In this document: one piece after another, positions 14,265-22,771 of the stretch | Layout of the letters: every line of letters starts with the position of its first letter | Numbering within the stretch: position 1 is the first letter of the stretch | DNA from: Nocardia suismassiliense | Lineage (GTDB): Bacteria; Actinomycetota; Actinomycetes; Mycobacteriales; Mycobacteriaceae | Assembly: GCF_900269665.1 (NCBI RefSeq) | Contig: NZ_LT985361.1 | Location: 6,121,833 to 6,158,051, forward strand | Length of the DNA stretch: 36,219 nt | Direction of reading: 5' to 3' | Translations under genes and position numbers: made by a program | The notes under the pieces: model-generated | What the model saw: only the letters and a program-made list of their open reading frames with translations | Databases searched by the model: none | What the model was told of the DNA's origin: nothing

Positions 14265-16160
14265 TCAGCCGGCCGGAGCCGCGCGGAAGGTGAGGTAGCT
14301 CGGCTGCTCGGGGTCGAGCACAATGGCCTGACCGGTGATCGTGCGCCGCAGCCACGGCGGGATCAGGTGCCGGGGAAAGCTGCTGCGGCTCACCGCAACC
14401 CGTAGTCGATGGCCGGCCCGCACCAGCGCTTCGGTGGGGTTGATCTCGATGTCGACCACGAACGGCACGCCGGGCGTCACCGGCAGCGCGGACTCGGCGG
14501 TGAGGGTATGCAGCGGGAACAACAGCTCGCCGTCGACGTACTCACTGCCTGCGGCGTCGATCGCTCGCAGACTGGACAGCAACGCGCCACGGGTGAGCGG
14601 CACCGACGCGCCATCCGGCTCGACGTCACACACGGTCACCGACCAAAAGGCGTCCATGCCTTCGGCTTCCACGTTGAGGTGCAGGTTCATCGGGCCGGAC
14701 AGGACGGTGTCCGCGGTGAACGGCGCACTGGTGAACGTGACGGCGCCCGCCTCGGCATGCCGGTCATCGGTGCCGAACCGACGCCCGAACAGCAGCGTCA
14801 CGCCCATGCTCATGACGCCGGTGTTGTTGGACGCCATCCGAATTCGCCCGGTGGGCAGCGGTAGTCGCGATTCGAGCTCGGTGGGCGCCGAGGACAGTCC
14901 CGCGTCGGTACCGGCATGCGCTGCCACACCGGTGATCTCGGCGTTCAAGTAGAGCCGTTGCCGCGTGGCCGCGGGATCCGGGAACACCGGGTGCCGCAAC
15001 CACCGACCGTCGCCCTGCCTGCGCACCGTGACCGGACCGTAGCGATCGATGCCGTTGTCGATGTCCTTGACCCACCGGTCGAACCAGGCGCATTGCAGCT
15101 CGTCGATCGCCTGCGGACTGTCGGGCGCACCCAACCCCGAACCGACGGTGAGATGGTAGGAGTCGTCGACCACGACCTGTTTTGCCCCGCCGGACAACGG
15201 GATTCGATCGAACATCCGGAAGTTCGAGCGGTTGTAGACGTCGTGCCACCCGCCGTGGATCCAGGTCGGTGCCGTGATGTCCTCGAAGCGCGCCAGCTTG
15301 CCCGCCCACATCGGATTGAGGAAGCTGTCGGGATGTCGTTCGGTGAGCCCGATGTCGATCGCGTGCCGCACCCAACCGGCCGGATCGGCGATCCGGTCAC
15401 GCAGGAACTGACCGGTCATGCCCGCGCGCAGCAGGCCGGGCACCGACGGTAGCCATTTCGAACCGGTGACGGCGAGAATCCACAGCAGCATGCCCGGCGT
15501 CGGCACGCCCCCGGTCAGGCCGAGCTCGCGCATCGGGTCCTCCCCCGCCTCGATGGCGAACACGGCGCGCAGGCCCTCCGGTCGCAGGCCCGCGGTGATC
15601 AGTGCGGCGATGGCGCCGTACGAAATACCGGTCACCGCGAAATCGCCGTTGCACCAGGGCTGTTCGCGCACCCACGCGATCGCCTCCAGATAGTCCTGCT
15701 GCTCCCGCGGCTGGAAGAAATCCCAGCTTCCCGTCGAGGTGCCGGTGCCACGCACGTCGATCATCAGGCCGACGTAGCCGCGGCGGACCGCCGTTCGGTT
15801 GATCACGAACGGTTCCAGAATGCCGCCCGCGGGCGTGTGCAGTACGTCGCGCGCGGTGAACCGCCGGCGATCCGAGGAACCCACCCGATGGCCGAGGGCG
15901 CGCAGAGTGTCGTTCCAGCGCATGCCGTGCCGGTTGAGCATCTTGTTGTACGGGGTGAAGTTGATGATGGCGGGCAGCGGCTCCCGCGCGGGACCGGAGC
16001 CGTCGCCGGGTCGCAGGATGTCGGCCGTGAGGATGGCCCCGCCCGACATCGGAATGGGAACGGTGGTGGCGCCGAACAACTTCGGATACCGGACGGGCCC
16101 GATATCGAACCGATGATTCGGCGGCACCGGCGCCGCGGGGGTGGTCAGCGGCTCGGCCAT
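14265..16160 (-). CDS. CocE/NonD family hydrolase (X-Pro dipeptidyl-peptidase S15-like)
   Basis: A 631-residue alpha/beta hydrolase of the CocE/S15 class. After the MSGGAILTADILRP beta-strand entry, GLMIDVRGTGTSTGSW is the oxyanion region and TGISYGA holds the nucleophile Ser. GGWHDVYNRSN probably carries the catalytic Asp, and VDDSYHLTVG is a candidate for the His. The last 200 residues are the jelly-roll C-terminal domain (MNLHLNVEAEGMDAFWSVTVCDVEPDG). It should cleave an ester or amide. It is 18 bases downstream of an SDR gene, so the two are likely one operon that breaks down a xenobiotic or lipid-like ester. Confidence 0.9.
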   Translation of the reverse strand: MAEPLTTPAAPVPPNHRFDIGPVRYPKLFGATTVPIPMSGGAILTADILRPGDGSGPAREPLPAIINFTPYNKMLNRHGMRWNDTLRALGHRVGSSDRRRFTARDVLHTPAGGILEPFVINRTAVRRGYVGLMIDVRGTGTSTGSWDFFQPREQQDYLEAIAWVREQPWCNGDFAVTGISYGAIAALITAGLRPEGLRAVFAIEAGEDPMRELGLTGGVPTPGMLLWILAVTGSKWLPSVPGLLRAGMTGQFLRDRIADPAGWVRHAIDIGLTERHPDSFLNPMWAGKLARFEDITAPTWIHGGWHDVYNRSNFRMFDRIPLSGGAKQVVVDDSYHLTVGSGLGAPDSPQAIDELQCAWFDRWVKDIDNGIDRYGPVTVRRQGDGRWLRHPVFPDPAATRQRLYLNAEITGVAAHAGTDAGLSSAPTELESRLPLPTGRIRMASNNTGVMSMGVTLLFGRRFGTDDRHAEAGAVTFTSAPFTADTVLSGPMNLHLNVEAEGMDAFWSVTVCDVEPDGASVPLTRGALLSSLRAIDAAGSEYVDGELLFPLHTLTAESALPVTPGVPFVVDIEINPTEALVRAGHRLRVAVSRSSFPRHLIPPWLRRTITGQAIVLDPEQPSYLTFRAAPAG

Positions 16161-16178
16161 GCTGGGGTCCTCTCGGCG

Positions 16179-17042
16179 TCAGCGCACGATGGTCTTCGTG
16201 GCCGGTTGATCGATATAACGGCTCATCGCCCAGTTCAGCCCGCGCATGGCGAGGTTGTAGGCGGGCGGGAAATACCGCTGCGCCCAGTGCCCGAGGCGAA
16301 TGTCGTTCGAGGTGTAGACCAGGTAGGTGTTGCGCTCGACCCCGCGCACGATCGAGCGCGCCGCGGCCTCCGGCGTCACGGCGTGCCGCAGGAACAGGCC
16401 CATCGCCCGCTGCACCGCCTCGCCGGTCCGGTCCACGCCCGCGATATCCACGCGGTCGGCCATCGGCGTCGCCATCGCCCCGGGGCAGACCAGGCTCACG
16501 CCGATGCCGTGCTGACGAAGATCGAACCGCAGCACCTCCGAGACGCCGCGCAACCCGAACTTGCCCGCGCTGTACGGCGCGTGCCACGGCAGCCCGAACA
16601 AGCCGGCGGCCGAGGACACGTTCACCAGGTGGCCGCCGCGGCCCGCCGCGATCATCGGCGGCAGGAACTCCTCGATGATGTGGATCGGGCCCATGAGATC
16701 GATATCGATGGTCCGCCGCCACTGCGTGTGGGTCAGCCGGTCGACGGTCCCCCAGGTCGCGATGCCCGCCACGTTCATGACGATGTCGACACTGGCCACC
16801 TCGTCATGCGCCCTGGCCGCCAGCGCGACCACCTCGTCGTGCACACTCACGTCGGCGGTGGCCGCGAGGTGCACCGTCGCGCCCGCAGCCCGCGCCAGCG
16901 TCGCGGTCTGTTGCAGCCCTTCGGCATCGATGTCGGTCAGGATCAGCGAGGCGCCCTTGGCCGCGACGGCGAGGGCGGTACTGCGGCCCAGACCGCTTGC
17001 CGCCCCGGTGATCAGGCAGCTCTTGCCGCCGAACTTCGTCAT
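16179..17042 (-). CDS. Short-chain dehydrogenase/reductase
   Basis: A 287-residue SDR with TGAASGLG, NVAGIATWG, the Ser of NVSSAAG and YSAGK. The C-terminal extension (RYFPPAYNLAMRGLNWAM) is longer than in minimal SDRs and is typical of actinobacterial members that act on lipids or steroids. The start ATG at 17042 has little ribosome binding sequence; a promoter with TAGACA and TATCGT 18 bases apart puts transcription within about ten bases of it. The neighbouring CocE-type gene follows after 18 bases. Confidence 0.9.
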   Translation of the reverse strand: MTKFGGKSCLITGAASGLGRSTALAVAAKGASLILTDIDAEGLQQTATLARAAGATVHLAATADVSVHDEVVALAARAHDEVASVDIVMNVAGIATWGTVDRLTHTQWRRTIDIDLMGPIHIIEEFLPPMIAAGRGGHLVNVSSAAGLFGLPWHAPYSAGKFGLRGVSEVLRFDLRQHGIGVSLVCPGAMATPMADRVDIAGVDRTGEAVQRAMGLFLRHAVTPEAAARSIVRGVERNTYLVYTSNDIRLGHWAQRYFPPAYNLAMRGLNWAMSRYIDQPATKTIVR

Positions 17043-17050
17043 AACTCACG

Positions 17051-17080
17051 ACGATAGGCGCAAATGAACAACGTTGTCTA
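17051..17080 (-). promoter_or_regulatory. Promoter with operator palindrome for the SDR-CocE operon
   Basis: On the minus strand TAGACA (17080-17075) and TATCGT (17056-17051) are 18 bases apart. The perfect palindrome ACAACGTTGT (17068-17077) overlaps the -35, as expected for a TetR-type repressor site. Confidence 0.45.
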
Positions 17081-17131
17081 CAAATCCGGCCATGCTGTCC
17101 CAGACGCAAAGAGCCTGTCGGTCAAGCGGGT

Positions 17132-17833
17132 TCAGACCTGCTCGCGGGTGAATACGATGGTGGTCCAGCCGCCCAGATGAATACGGTCGCCGCTGCGCAG
17201 CCGCACCGGCACCTTCGCGGGAATGAGGTCGTCACTGCCGTTGACGCTGGTGCCGTTCGTGGAACCGAGATCGGTGACGGTGAGCGCGTCACCGTCGATG
17301 TGGATGACCGCGTGCGTCCGGGAGACACCCACATCGGCGGGGGCGATGCCGAGATCGATATCGGGAGTCAGCCCCTGCGAGACGCTCCGCTTGCCGACCG
17401 AGATGTCATTGCCGCGCAGAATGATTCGGCGTTCCGGATAGAACGGCGGAAAGCCGACCTGATCGGCGTCCGGTCCCTTGCGGGCGATCACCCGATCGTA
17501 GAACTCACGATCCGCCGAAACAGTGGCCACCCAGGTGACCGCCGAGCCGGCGGGTGCGGGGTCCGGAGCAACGCTCGCGACGTTCGGCACGACCGATTCG
17601 GTCTGGGTCGGTTCACTCTCGATTACCGGATCGGGCGTGGCCGCAGAACTGGGCAGGGCCGAATCATGCCCGCACACTTCACAGAATCGCCCGGCGCTCG
17701 GCGCTCCACAGGACGGGCACAGCGCGACCGGCTCCACTGCGGCAGTCGGCGCGGCCGCGCACATCGGCGCGCCACACACATCGCAGTAGTCCGTCGCGAC
17801 CGACTGGTGGCCGTCGGGACAGCTGGCAACCAC
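17132..17833 (-). CDS. FHA-domain protein with N-terminal zinc ribbons
   Basis: A 233-residue protein, last of the seven-gene operon. Residues 5-25 (CPDGH, YCDVCGAP) and 39-55 (CPSCG, FCEVCGHD) form two zinc-ribbon units. After a Pro/Thr/Ser-rich linker (about 60-100), residues 135-233 are an FHA domain with GKRS, VSRTHAVI and LGSTNGTSVNG, all the phosphothreonine-binding loops. It should dock to a phosphorylated Thr on the kinase or another partner. This is reminiscent of GarA/OdhI, the FHA substrate of PknG, but that protein has no zinc ribbons. The GTG at 17833 shares its first G with the TAG stop of the vWA gene. Confidence 0.9.
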   Translation of the reverse strand: MVASCPDGHQSVATDYCDVCGAPMCAAAPTAAVEPVALCPSCGAPSAGRFCEVCGHDSALPSSAATPDPVIESEPTQTESVVPNVASVAPDPAPAGSAVTWVATVSADREFYDRVIARKGPDADQVGFPPFYPERRIILRGNDISVGKRSVSQGLTPDIDLGIAPADVGVSRTHAVIHIDGDALTVTDLGSTNGTSVNGSDDLIPAKVPVRLRSGDRIHLGGWTTIVFTREQV

Positions 17834-19119
17834 TACCCCTCCTTCCGTACTCTGGCCGTCTTCGTCGAGCGCGCATCCAGGGCCATCTCGTCGGCGGCCT
17901 CGACGCTGGCCCGCAATCGTACGGTGCCGCTGCGCTCGTCGACCTCGACCACACCGCGCAACAGCTTCGCTGTGCTCTCGTTGCCCGACTCCGCCGCGAG
18001 TTCGACCGCGCGCCGCAGTTTGGCGGTGGCGGTATCGGCGTCGCCGCTTTTGCGCGCGGCCAAGCCCTCCTGCACGACCTGCGCCAACTCGGCCTGCCCG
18101 GTGTAATGCGCTACCCGCCTGCTGATTCGGGTCGACAGCTCGGTGTCGGTGGTCCATACCGCCTTCACCAGCCCCTGCCCGAGCACCTCGTCTCCGCTGA
18201 CCACACTGACCCGCGCGGCGAGCTTCTCCCGGCCGGGCGCGGCGGGCTCCACCTCGACCTGCACGTGGTAGTCGCGATCTTCCGCGCCCCACGCGCCGAG
18301 CGGGTACTCCCCCACCTGCGCCGCGGTGTCCACCCGTCGCGCGGTGAGGTCTTGAATATCCGGAGCGACCTGCTTGACGAACCGCACCTTCGCGCCGGCC
18401 GGAGTCCAGATCCGCAGGGTCAGTTCCGGAATCGCCTTCGCCATCGAGCCTTGCATCATCGCGGCGAAGTCCTCGGCGAGCTTGGCGGGGTCGGCGACGA
18501 TGTCGACGGTGCCGTGCAGCGCGGAGGCGATGGCGCGCAATTCGTCTACCCGCCAATCGGTTCCGACGCCACGGCAGTCGCAGGTGAACACGCCCTCGGA
18601 CTGTTTGATCTCCGCAGCGAGCGACGCGGGTTCTTCGTGTTCGTTCTTGCCGTCGGTGAGCAGGATGGCGTGCACCATGGCGCCGGCATGCTTCTTGGCC
18701 AGCTGCCGGGTCAGCCCGAGCCAGGTGCCCATCGCGGTGCCGCCGCCGGGCTTGAGCTTGTCCAGCGCGCGCCGCGCGGCCGCCCTGGACTCCCGATTCA
18801 CGGGCACGGACGGCACTTCGGTGGGGTAGATCAGCCGCGCCATCGCGGTGCCCTCGACGATCGCGAACCTGGTGCCGTCGGCCATCACGTCGAGCGCGGC
18901 CAAGGCGGCTTGGCGCGCACCGGGGAACTTGCGACCGGTGGCCATCGAGCCGGAGCAGTCGAGAATGAGAACTTCCAGCCGTTCCTGCGGTGCGGCGGCC
19001 ACCACCAGCTCGGCCGCGGTCTCCACGGTCACCACGGCGTCGACCGTGCCGACACCGTCGGCCAGATACTCGTTCTGATCGACGGCTACCGAAATGCCAT
19101 TGCCTGCAACGGAACTCAC
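17833..19119 (-). CDS. von Willebrand factor A domain protein
   Basis: A 428-residue cytoplasmic protein with a vWA domain at about 45-230. The metal-ion-dependent adhesion site is complete: DCSGS (54-58), a Thr in GGGTAMGTW and Asp in ILLTDGKNE. A beta-rich middle (LRIWTPAGAKVRFVKQV, DYHVQVEVEP) and a helical C-terminus (ELAQVVQEGLAARKSGDADTA) follow. vWA proteins of this type bind protein partners through a divalent metal. The GTG at 19119 overlaps the phosphatase stop (GTGA), with AGGAG upstream. Next to a kinase and PP2C it resembles TerY of the TerY-P triads. Confidence 0.9.
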   Translation of the reverse strand: MSSVAGNGISVAVDQNEYLADGVGTVDAVVTVETAAELVVAAAPQERLEVLILDCSGSMATGRKFPGARQAALAALDVMADGTRFAIVEGTAMARLIYPTEVPSVPVNRESRAAARRALDKLKPGGGTAMGTWLGLTRQLAKKHAGAMVHAILLTDGKNEHEEPASLAAEIKQSEGVFTCDCRGVGTDWRVDELRAIASALHGTVDIVADPAKLAEDFAAMMQGSMAKAIPELTLRIWTPAGAKVRFVKQVAPDIQDLTARRVDTAAQVGEYPLGAWGAEDRDYHVQVEVEPAAPGREKLAARVSVVSGDEVLGQGLVKAVWTTDTELSTRISRRVAHYTGQAELAQVVQEGLAARKSGDADTATAKLRRAVELAAESGNESTAKLLRGVVEVDERSGTVRLRASVEAADEMALDARSTKTARVRKEG

Positions 19120-20162
19120 TGTACTTCTCCTGGCTTCACGGACCATGGAACGGGGACGATCGCGACGGTGATGTTGTCGCTGCCGCCGCAGCGCAGCGCG
19201 AACTCGACCAGTTCGCGCGCGGCGACGGCCGGGGCGGTCGCGGTGGCCACCTCCGCCAACGCGGTCGCGTCGGAGAGGTAGTTCCAGAGGCCGTCGCTGC
19301 ACAGCAGCAGCACACCCGGTCCGGTGGTGCGCAAGGTCTGGATACAGTTGTCGGCCCACGGTTTCGGCGGACTGTCCGCGCCGAGCCAGCGGATCAGGGT
19401 GTGCGCCCGCGGATCGTTCATCGCGGCCCGCTCGTCCAGCGCGCCCGCGTCGACCAGCGCCTGGGCCCAGGAGTCGTCGACGGTCAACCGCTGCGACGGC
19501 GGATTGTCCGGGCCGTCGGGTGCGTCGGCGTGCAGCCAATAGGCCCTGCTGTCACCGACATTCGCGACGGTGATCTCGGTGCCGGCGGCGTCGGTCCGCA
19601 CCACGGCCGACACATACGTGCACGAGGGCGCGTGCCCGTCGGTCGTCGCGATATCGCGCACCGCCTGGGCGGCCGCCGCGAGACCGGCCATCGCCGCGTC
19701 GGTGGCGGACAGTCCATCCAGCAGCGCCGTGCGACCGGCATCGACACCTGCCCTGGCCGCCGCGCCCGAGGCCACCTGGGGATCCTCGGAGGTCGACACC
19801 CCATCGGCGACCGTGATCACCACCGCGTTCGGCACGCCATCGGTGCCGTTCAGGACGGCTGCCGCGACGGCATCCTCGTTGCGCGCGTGGGCGATGCCGC
19901 GATCGGTGACCACCGCGACCGCGCCGAGGTCCGCGTCGAATCGGTCCGGCATGCCCCGCAATTGGCCGCAGCCCGCACAGTAACCGTCGGCGTCGTAGTC
20001 CAGGCCGCCGCAGCCCGCACAGGCGGTCGGCGCACCGGGCTCGTGGTTCGGCAGCGCGACGCGCGTGCCGCCGAGCTCCTGTCCGCAGTTCTCGCAGAAG
20101 CGATCCTGCGGCTGCACCTCGGCGGTGCACCCCGGACAGCGCACGCCTACCTCGGCGCTCAC
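19116..20162 (-). CDS. PP2C-type Ser/Thr phosphatase with N-terminal zinc ribbons
   Basis: A 348-residue phosphatase. Residues 9-26 (CPGC, FCENCG) and 48-65 (CAGCG, YCAGCG) are two zinc ribbons. The PP2C domain shows the acidic metal ligands in RNEDA (about 95-97), VADGVSTSE (about 119), CSDGLWNYL and GSDNITVAIV. It should reverse the phosphorylation made by PknG. The GTG at 20162 overlaps the kinase stop by four bases (GTGA). The same zinc-ribbon style in kinase, phosphatase and FHA protein suggests they share a docking surface or complex. Confidence 0.92.
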   Translation of the reverse strand: MSAEVGVRCPGCTAEVQPQDRFCENCGQELGGTRVALPNHEPGAPTACAGCGGLDYDADGYCAGCGQLRGMPDRFDADLGAVAVVTDRGIAHARNEDAVAAAVLNGTDGVPNAVVITVADGVSTSEDPQVASGAAARAGVDAGRTALLDGLSATDAAMAGLAAAAQAVRDIATTDGHAPSCTYVSAVVRTDAAGTEITVANVGDSRAYWLHADAPDGPDNPPSQRLTVDDSWAQALVDAGALDERAAMNDPRAHTLIRWLGADSPPKPWADNCIQTLRTTGPGVLLLCSDGLWNYLSDATALAEVATATAPAVAARELVEFALRCGGSDNITVAIVPVPWSVKPGEVQ

Positions 20163-22771
20163 AGCCTGGTCCTCGGCCGCACGGTGTTCGCCTGCTCTAC
20201 CAACGCGAATCGCTCCCACATGTCGTCGGTTTCCCGGGCCAAGTCCCGATAACAACGCTCCAATCCAGTGCGCACACCGTCTTGATCCAGCTCGGCGCCG
20301 AGCAACGGATCGGGTCGATCCGGCACCTTGCCGGCCCGCAGCCAGCCCAGTGCAGCTGTCAGCACGCGCAAACGCACCTGCGCGGCACGGCGTTTGGAGT
20401 CCAGCCGCAGCCGGGCCACCCGTTCGCCCGCGTCGCGCAGGATCGGCTCGGTCAGCTCAGCAGACGACCGTCCGTTCAGGATGGTCTCCACCGCAGCGAT
20501 TCTCGCCTCGGTGAACAACGAAGAGCCCGCGTCGACCTGATCGAGCACGGTGACGGCGCCCTCGCGGTCACCGGCCGCCGCGCGCAGCCTGGCCAGACCG
20601 AACACCGCGCTGAGATAGGTGCGATCGGTGCGCCACACGGTCTCGTAATACCGTGCCGCCCTGCGCTTTTCCTGCGCGGCATCGAAGCCGTTGGCATCAG
20701 GGGCCTGCTGACCCGCCAGCTCCGCGACGGCCGCCAGCGCCAGCTTCGGCGCGGCTTCACCGGGCAAGGCCGCATACACCGCGTCGAACTCAGTCGTTGC
20801 CGCCGCGAAATCACCAGCGAGCAAACGGCTTTCACCGCGATACCAGGCCAGCCGCCAGTCCCCGGGCAGCGTCGCGGCCGCCTCCGTCAGCCGCCGGTCG
20901 GCCTCGGCGGTGTCGCCCACCTCCAGCGCGGCCCGGATGAGCCGCAACGGAATCTCGGTCGACGCGGCTTTGCCGGTGACGACCGAGCGCAGTCCGGCCT
21001 CGAACGCGTGCTCCAGCTCCGCCGGGGTGGTGCCGGTCGTGGTGGCGAGCAGCGCGGCCGCGCTGTCGGTCGGGTCGACCAGCGGAACCGGCAGCGCGGC
21101 AACGATATTCGCCGCGCTCACCGGAGCGTCGACACCGAAGACACCACGCGGCGGTCCGAAGTAGGTCGACATACCGGGACGCGGCACCCCGTCATCGAGG
21201 GACAAGACCTCGCGCAACACCCCGGTCAGCTGATCGGTCATCTCCTCCATCGAGGCGAACCGCGCGTCGGGGTCGTCGTCGGTGGCGCGCAGCAGGAGTC
21301 GGTGCAGCGAATCGTAGGTCGCCAGCAGCGGTTCGGTGTCCGGGCCTGGCAGTGCGCCGAAATGACCGCCTTGCTGCGGCACATTCAGCAGCAGCACGGC
21401 CAGCGTGCGCCCGACCGTGTAGACCTCGGTGGCGACGGTCGGCCCGGTCTCGGCGATCTCGGGCGCCTGGTAGCCGATCGTGCCGTAGATGGGGCTGTCC
21501 TGATCGTCCATGGCGATCACGGCGCCGAGATCGATGAGCTTGAGTTGCTCGTCGGTCTGCATCACGTTGTCCGGCTTGAAATCACAGTAGGCCAGGCCGA
21601 GCGAGTGCAGGTAACCGAGCGCGGGCAGCATCTCCAGCACGTAGGCGATCGCCTGGGCCGGCGGCAGGAAACCCCCGGTGGTGTCGCGGTGGCGGCGCAG
21701 GATCTGCTTGAGCGAGGTGCCGCCGACGTACTCCATCACGATGTAGCCGACCGGCACGCCGTCCGACCCGGCATGCTCGACGAAGTTGTGGATCTTGACG
21801 ATGCTCGGGTGTTCCACCTCGGCGAGGAAACGCTTCTCCGCCATCGCGGCCAGCAGCGCATCCGTATCGCCCGCGTTGAGCAGACCCTTCAGCACCACCC
21901 AGCGGTCGCTGACATTGCGGTCGATCGCCAGATAGATCCAGCCGAGCCCGCCGTGCGCCAGACACCCCGCCACCTCGTACTGCCCGGCGACCAGATCGCC
22001 CTTGACGAGCTTGGGGTCGAAGGAGAATCGGGTGCCGCAATTGGCGCAGAAGCCCGAGGTGCGGCCGGGTTTTCCGTCGCGCCCCCGGCCGACCGGCTTC
22101 TCACATTTGCCGCAGAACCGCTTGTTCTCCGGCACTTTCGGGTCGGCCATGATCGCGGTGGCCGGGTCGATGCGCGGCACCCGAGGCACCTCGACCATGC
22201 CCGCGCCCAGCCGCCCGCGGCGACTCGACCTCGACGACGACCGGCCGGTGCGCACCGAGCGCGAACTGCTCCGAGTGCTGCGCGTACTCCCGGAGGCCGC
22301 CTCGACCGGCGCAGGGGCGGTGCCGCACACCTCGCAGTAACCGTCGATAATCGTTCCGCCACAACCGGGTTCGGTGCATCCCCGGTGTGCCGCGGCGGCC
22401 GTCGTCACCTCGGCAGGAGACGATGCCGCCTCCACCGTGACCGCCTCAGCAGTTGACGGTGTCGCCGCTACCGTGGTCGCGTTCGCGGACTGCGGTGCAG
22501 CTGCTACCGTGGTCGCCTTCGCGGACTGCGGTGCCGCCTCGACGGTGGTCGCCTCCGCCGGAGCCGTCCCGCACACGGCGCAGTAACCGTCGACAATCAT
22601 TCCGCCACAACCAGGTTCGGCACACCGCCGGTCTCTCGCCGCCGCCGTCGTCACCTCCACCGCCGACGATCCCGACCGTACCGTCGTCGCCTCCGCCGGG
22701 GCGGTCCCGCACACGGCGCAGTAGCCGTCCTCGATCGTGCCCGAACAGCCGGGCTCCGTGCAGGTTCTCAT
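20159..22771 (-). CDS. pknG: Serine/threonine protein kinase PknG with extra zinc ribbons
   Basis: An 870-residue PknG orthologue. Three units of the pattern EPGCxGxIxDGYCxVCGTAPA lie at about 4-26, 50-72 and 132-154, separated by Thr-rich ATTV repeats, then a basic Ser/Arg stretch. The usual PknG parts follow: rubredoxin-like domain (FCGKCEKPVG, FCANCG, 219-246), AGQYEVAGCLAHGGLGWIYLA, Lys295 (VVLKG), catalytic loop YCDFKPDN (Asp397), DLG (414-416), YGTIGYQAPEI, and TPR helices to the end. Mycobacterial PknG is about 750 residues, so the N-terminus is expanded. It controls central nitrogen/carbon metabolism through FHA proteins. ATG at 22771 follows GGGGAGGGG and overlaps the upstream stop (ATGA). 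Confidence 0.96.
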   Translation of the reverse strand: MRTCTEPGCSGTIEDGYCAVCGTAPAEATTVRSGSSAVEVTTAAARDRRCAEPGCGGMIVDGYCAVCGTAPAEATTVEAAPQSAKATTVAAAPQSANATTVAATPSTAEAVTVEAASSPAEVTTAAAAHRGCTEPGCGGTIIDGYCEVCGTAPAPVEAASGSTRSTRSSSRSVRTGRSSSRSSRRGRLGAGMVEVPRVPRIDPATAIMADPKVPENKRFCGKCEKPVGRGRDGKPGRTSGFCANCGTRFSFDPKLVKGDLVAGQYEVAGCLAHGGLGWIYLAIDRNVSDRWVVLKGLLNAGDTDALLAAMAEKRFLAEVEHPSIVKIHNFVEHAGSDGVPVGYIVMEYVGGTSLKQILRRHRDTTGGFLPPAQAIAYVLEMLPALGYLHSLGLAYCDFKPDNVMQTDEQLKLIDLGAVIAMDDQDSPIYGTIGYQAPEIAETGPTVATEVYTVGRTLAVLLLNVPQQGGHFGALPGPDTEPLLATYDSLHRLLLRATDDDPDARFASMEEMTDQLTGVLREVLSLDDGVPRPGMSTYFGPPRGVFGVDAPVSAANIVAALPVPLVDPTDSAAALLATTTGTTPAELEHAFEAGLRSVVTGKAASTEIPLRLIRAALEVGDTAEADRRLTEAAATLPGDWRLAWYRGESRLLAGDFAAATTEFDAVYAALPGEAAPKLALAAVAELAGQQAPDANGFDAAQEKRRAARYYETVWRTDRTYLSAVFGLARLRAAAGDREGAVTVLDQVDAGSSLFTEARIAAVETILNGRSSAELTEPILRDAGERVARLRLDSKRRAAQVRLRVLTAALGWLRAGKVPDRPDPLLGAELDQDGVRTGLERCYRDLARETDDMWERFALVEQANTVRPRTRL

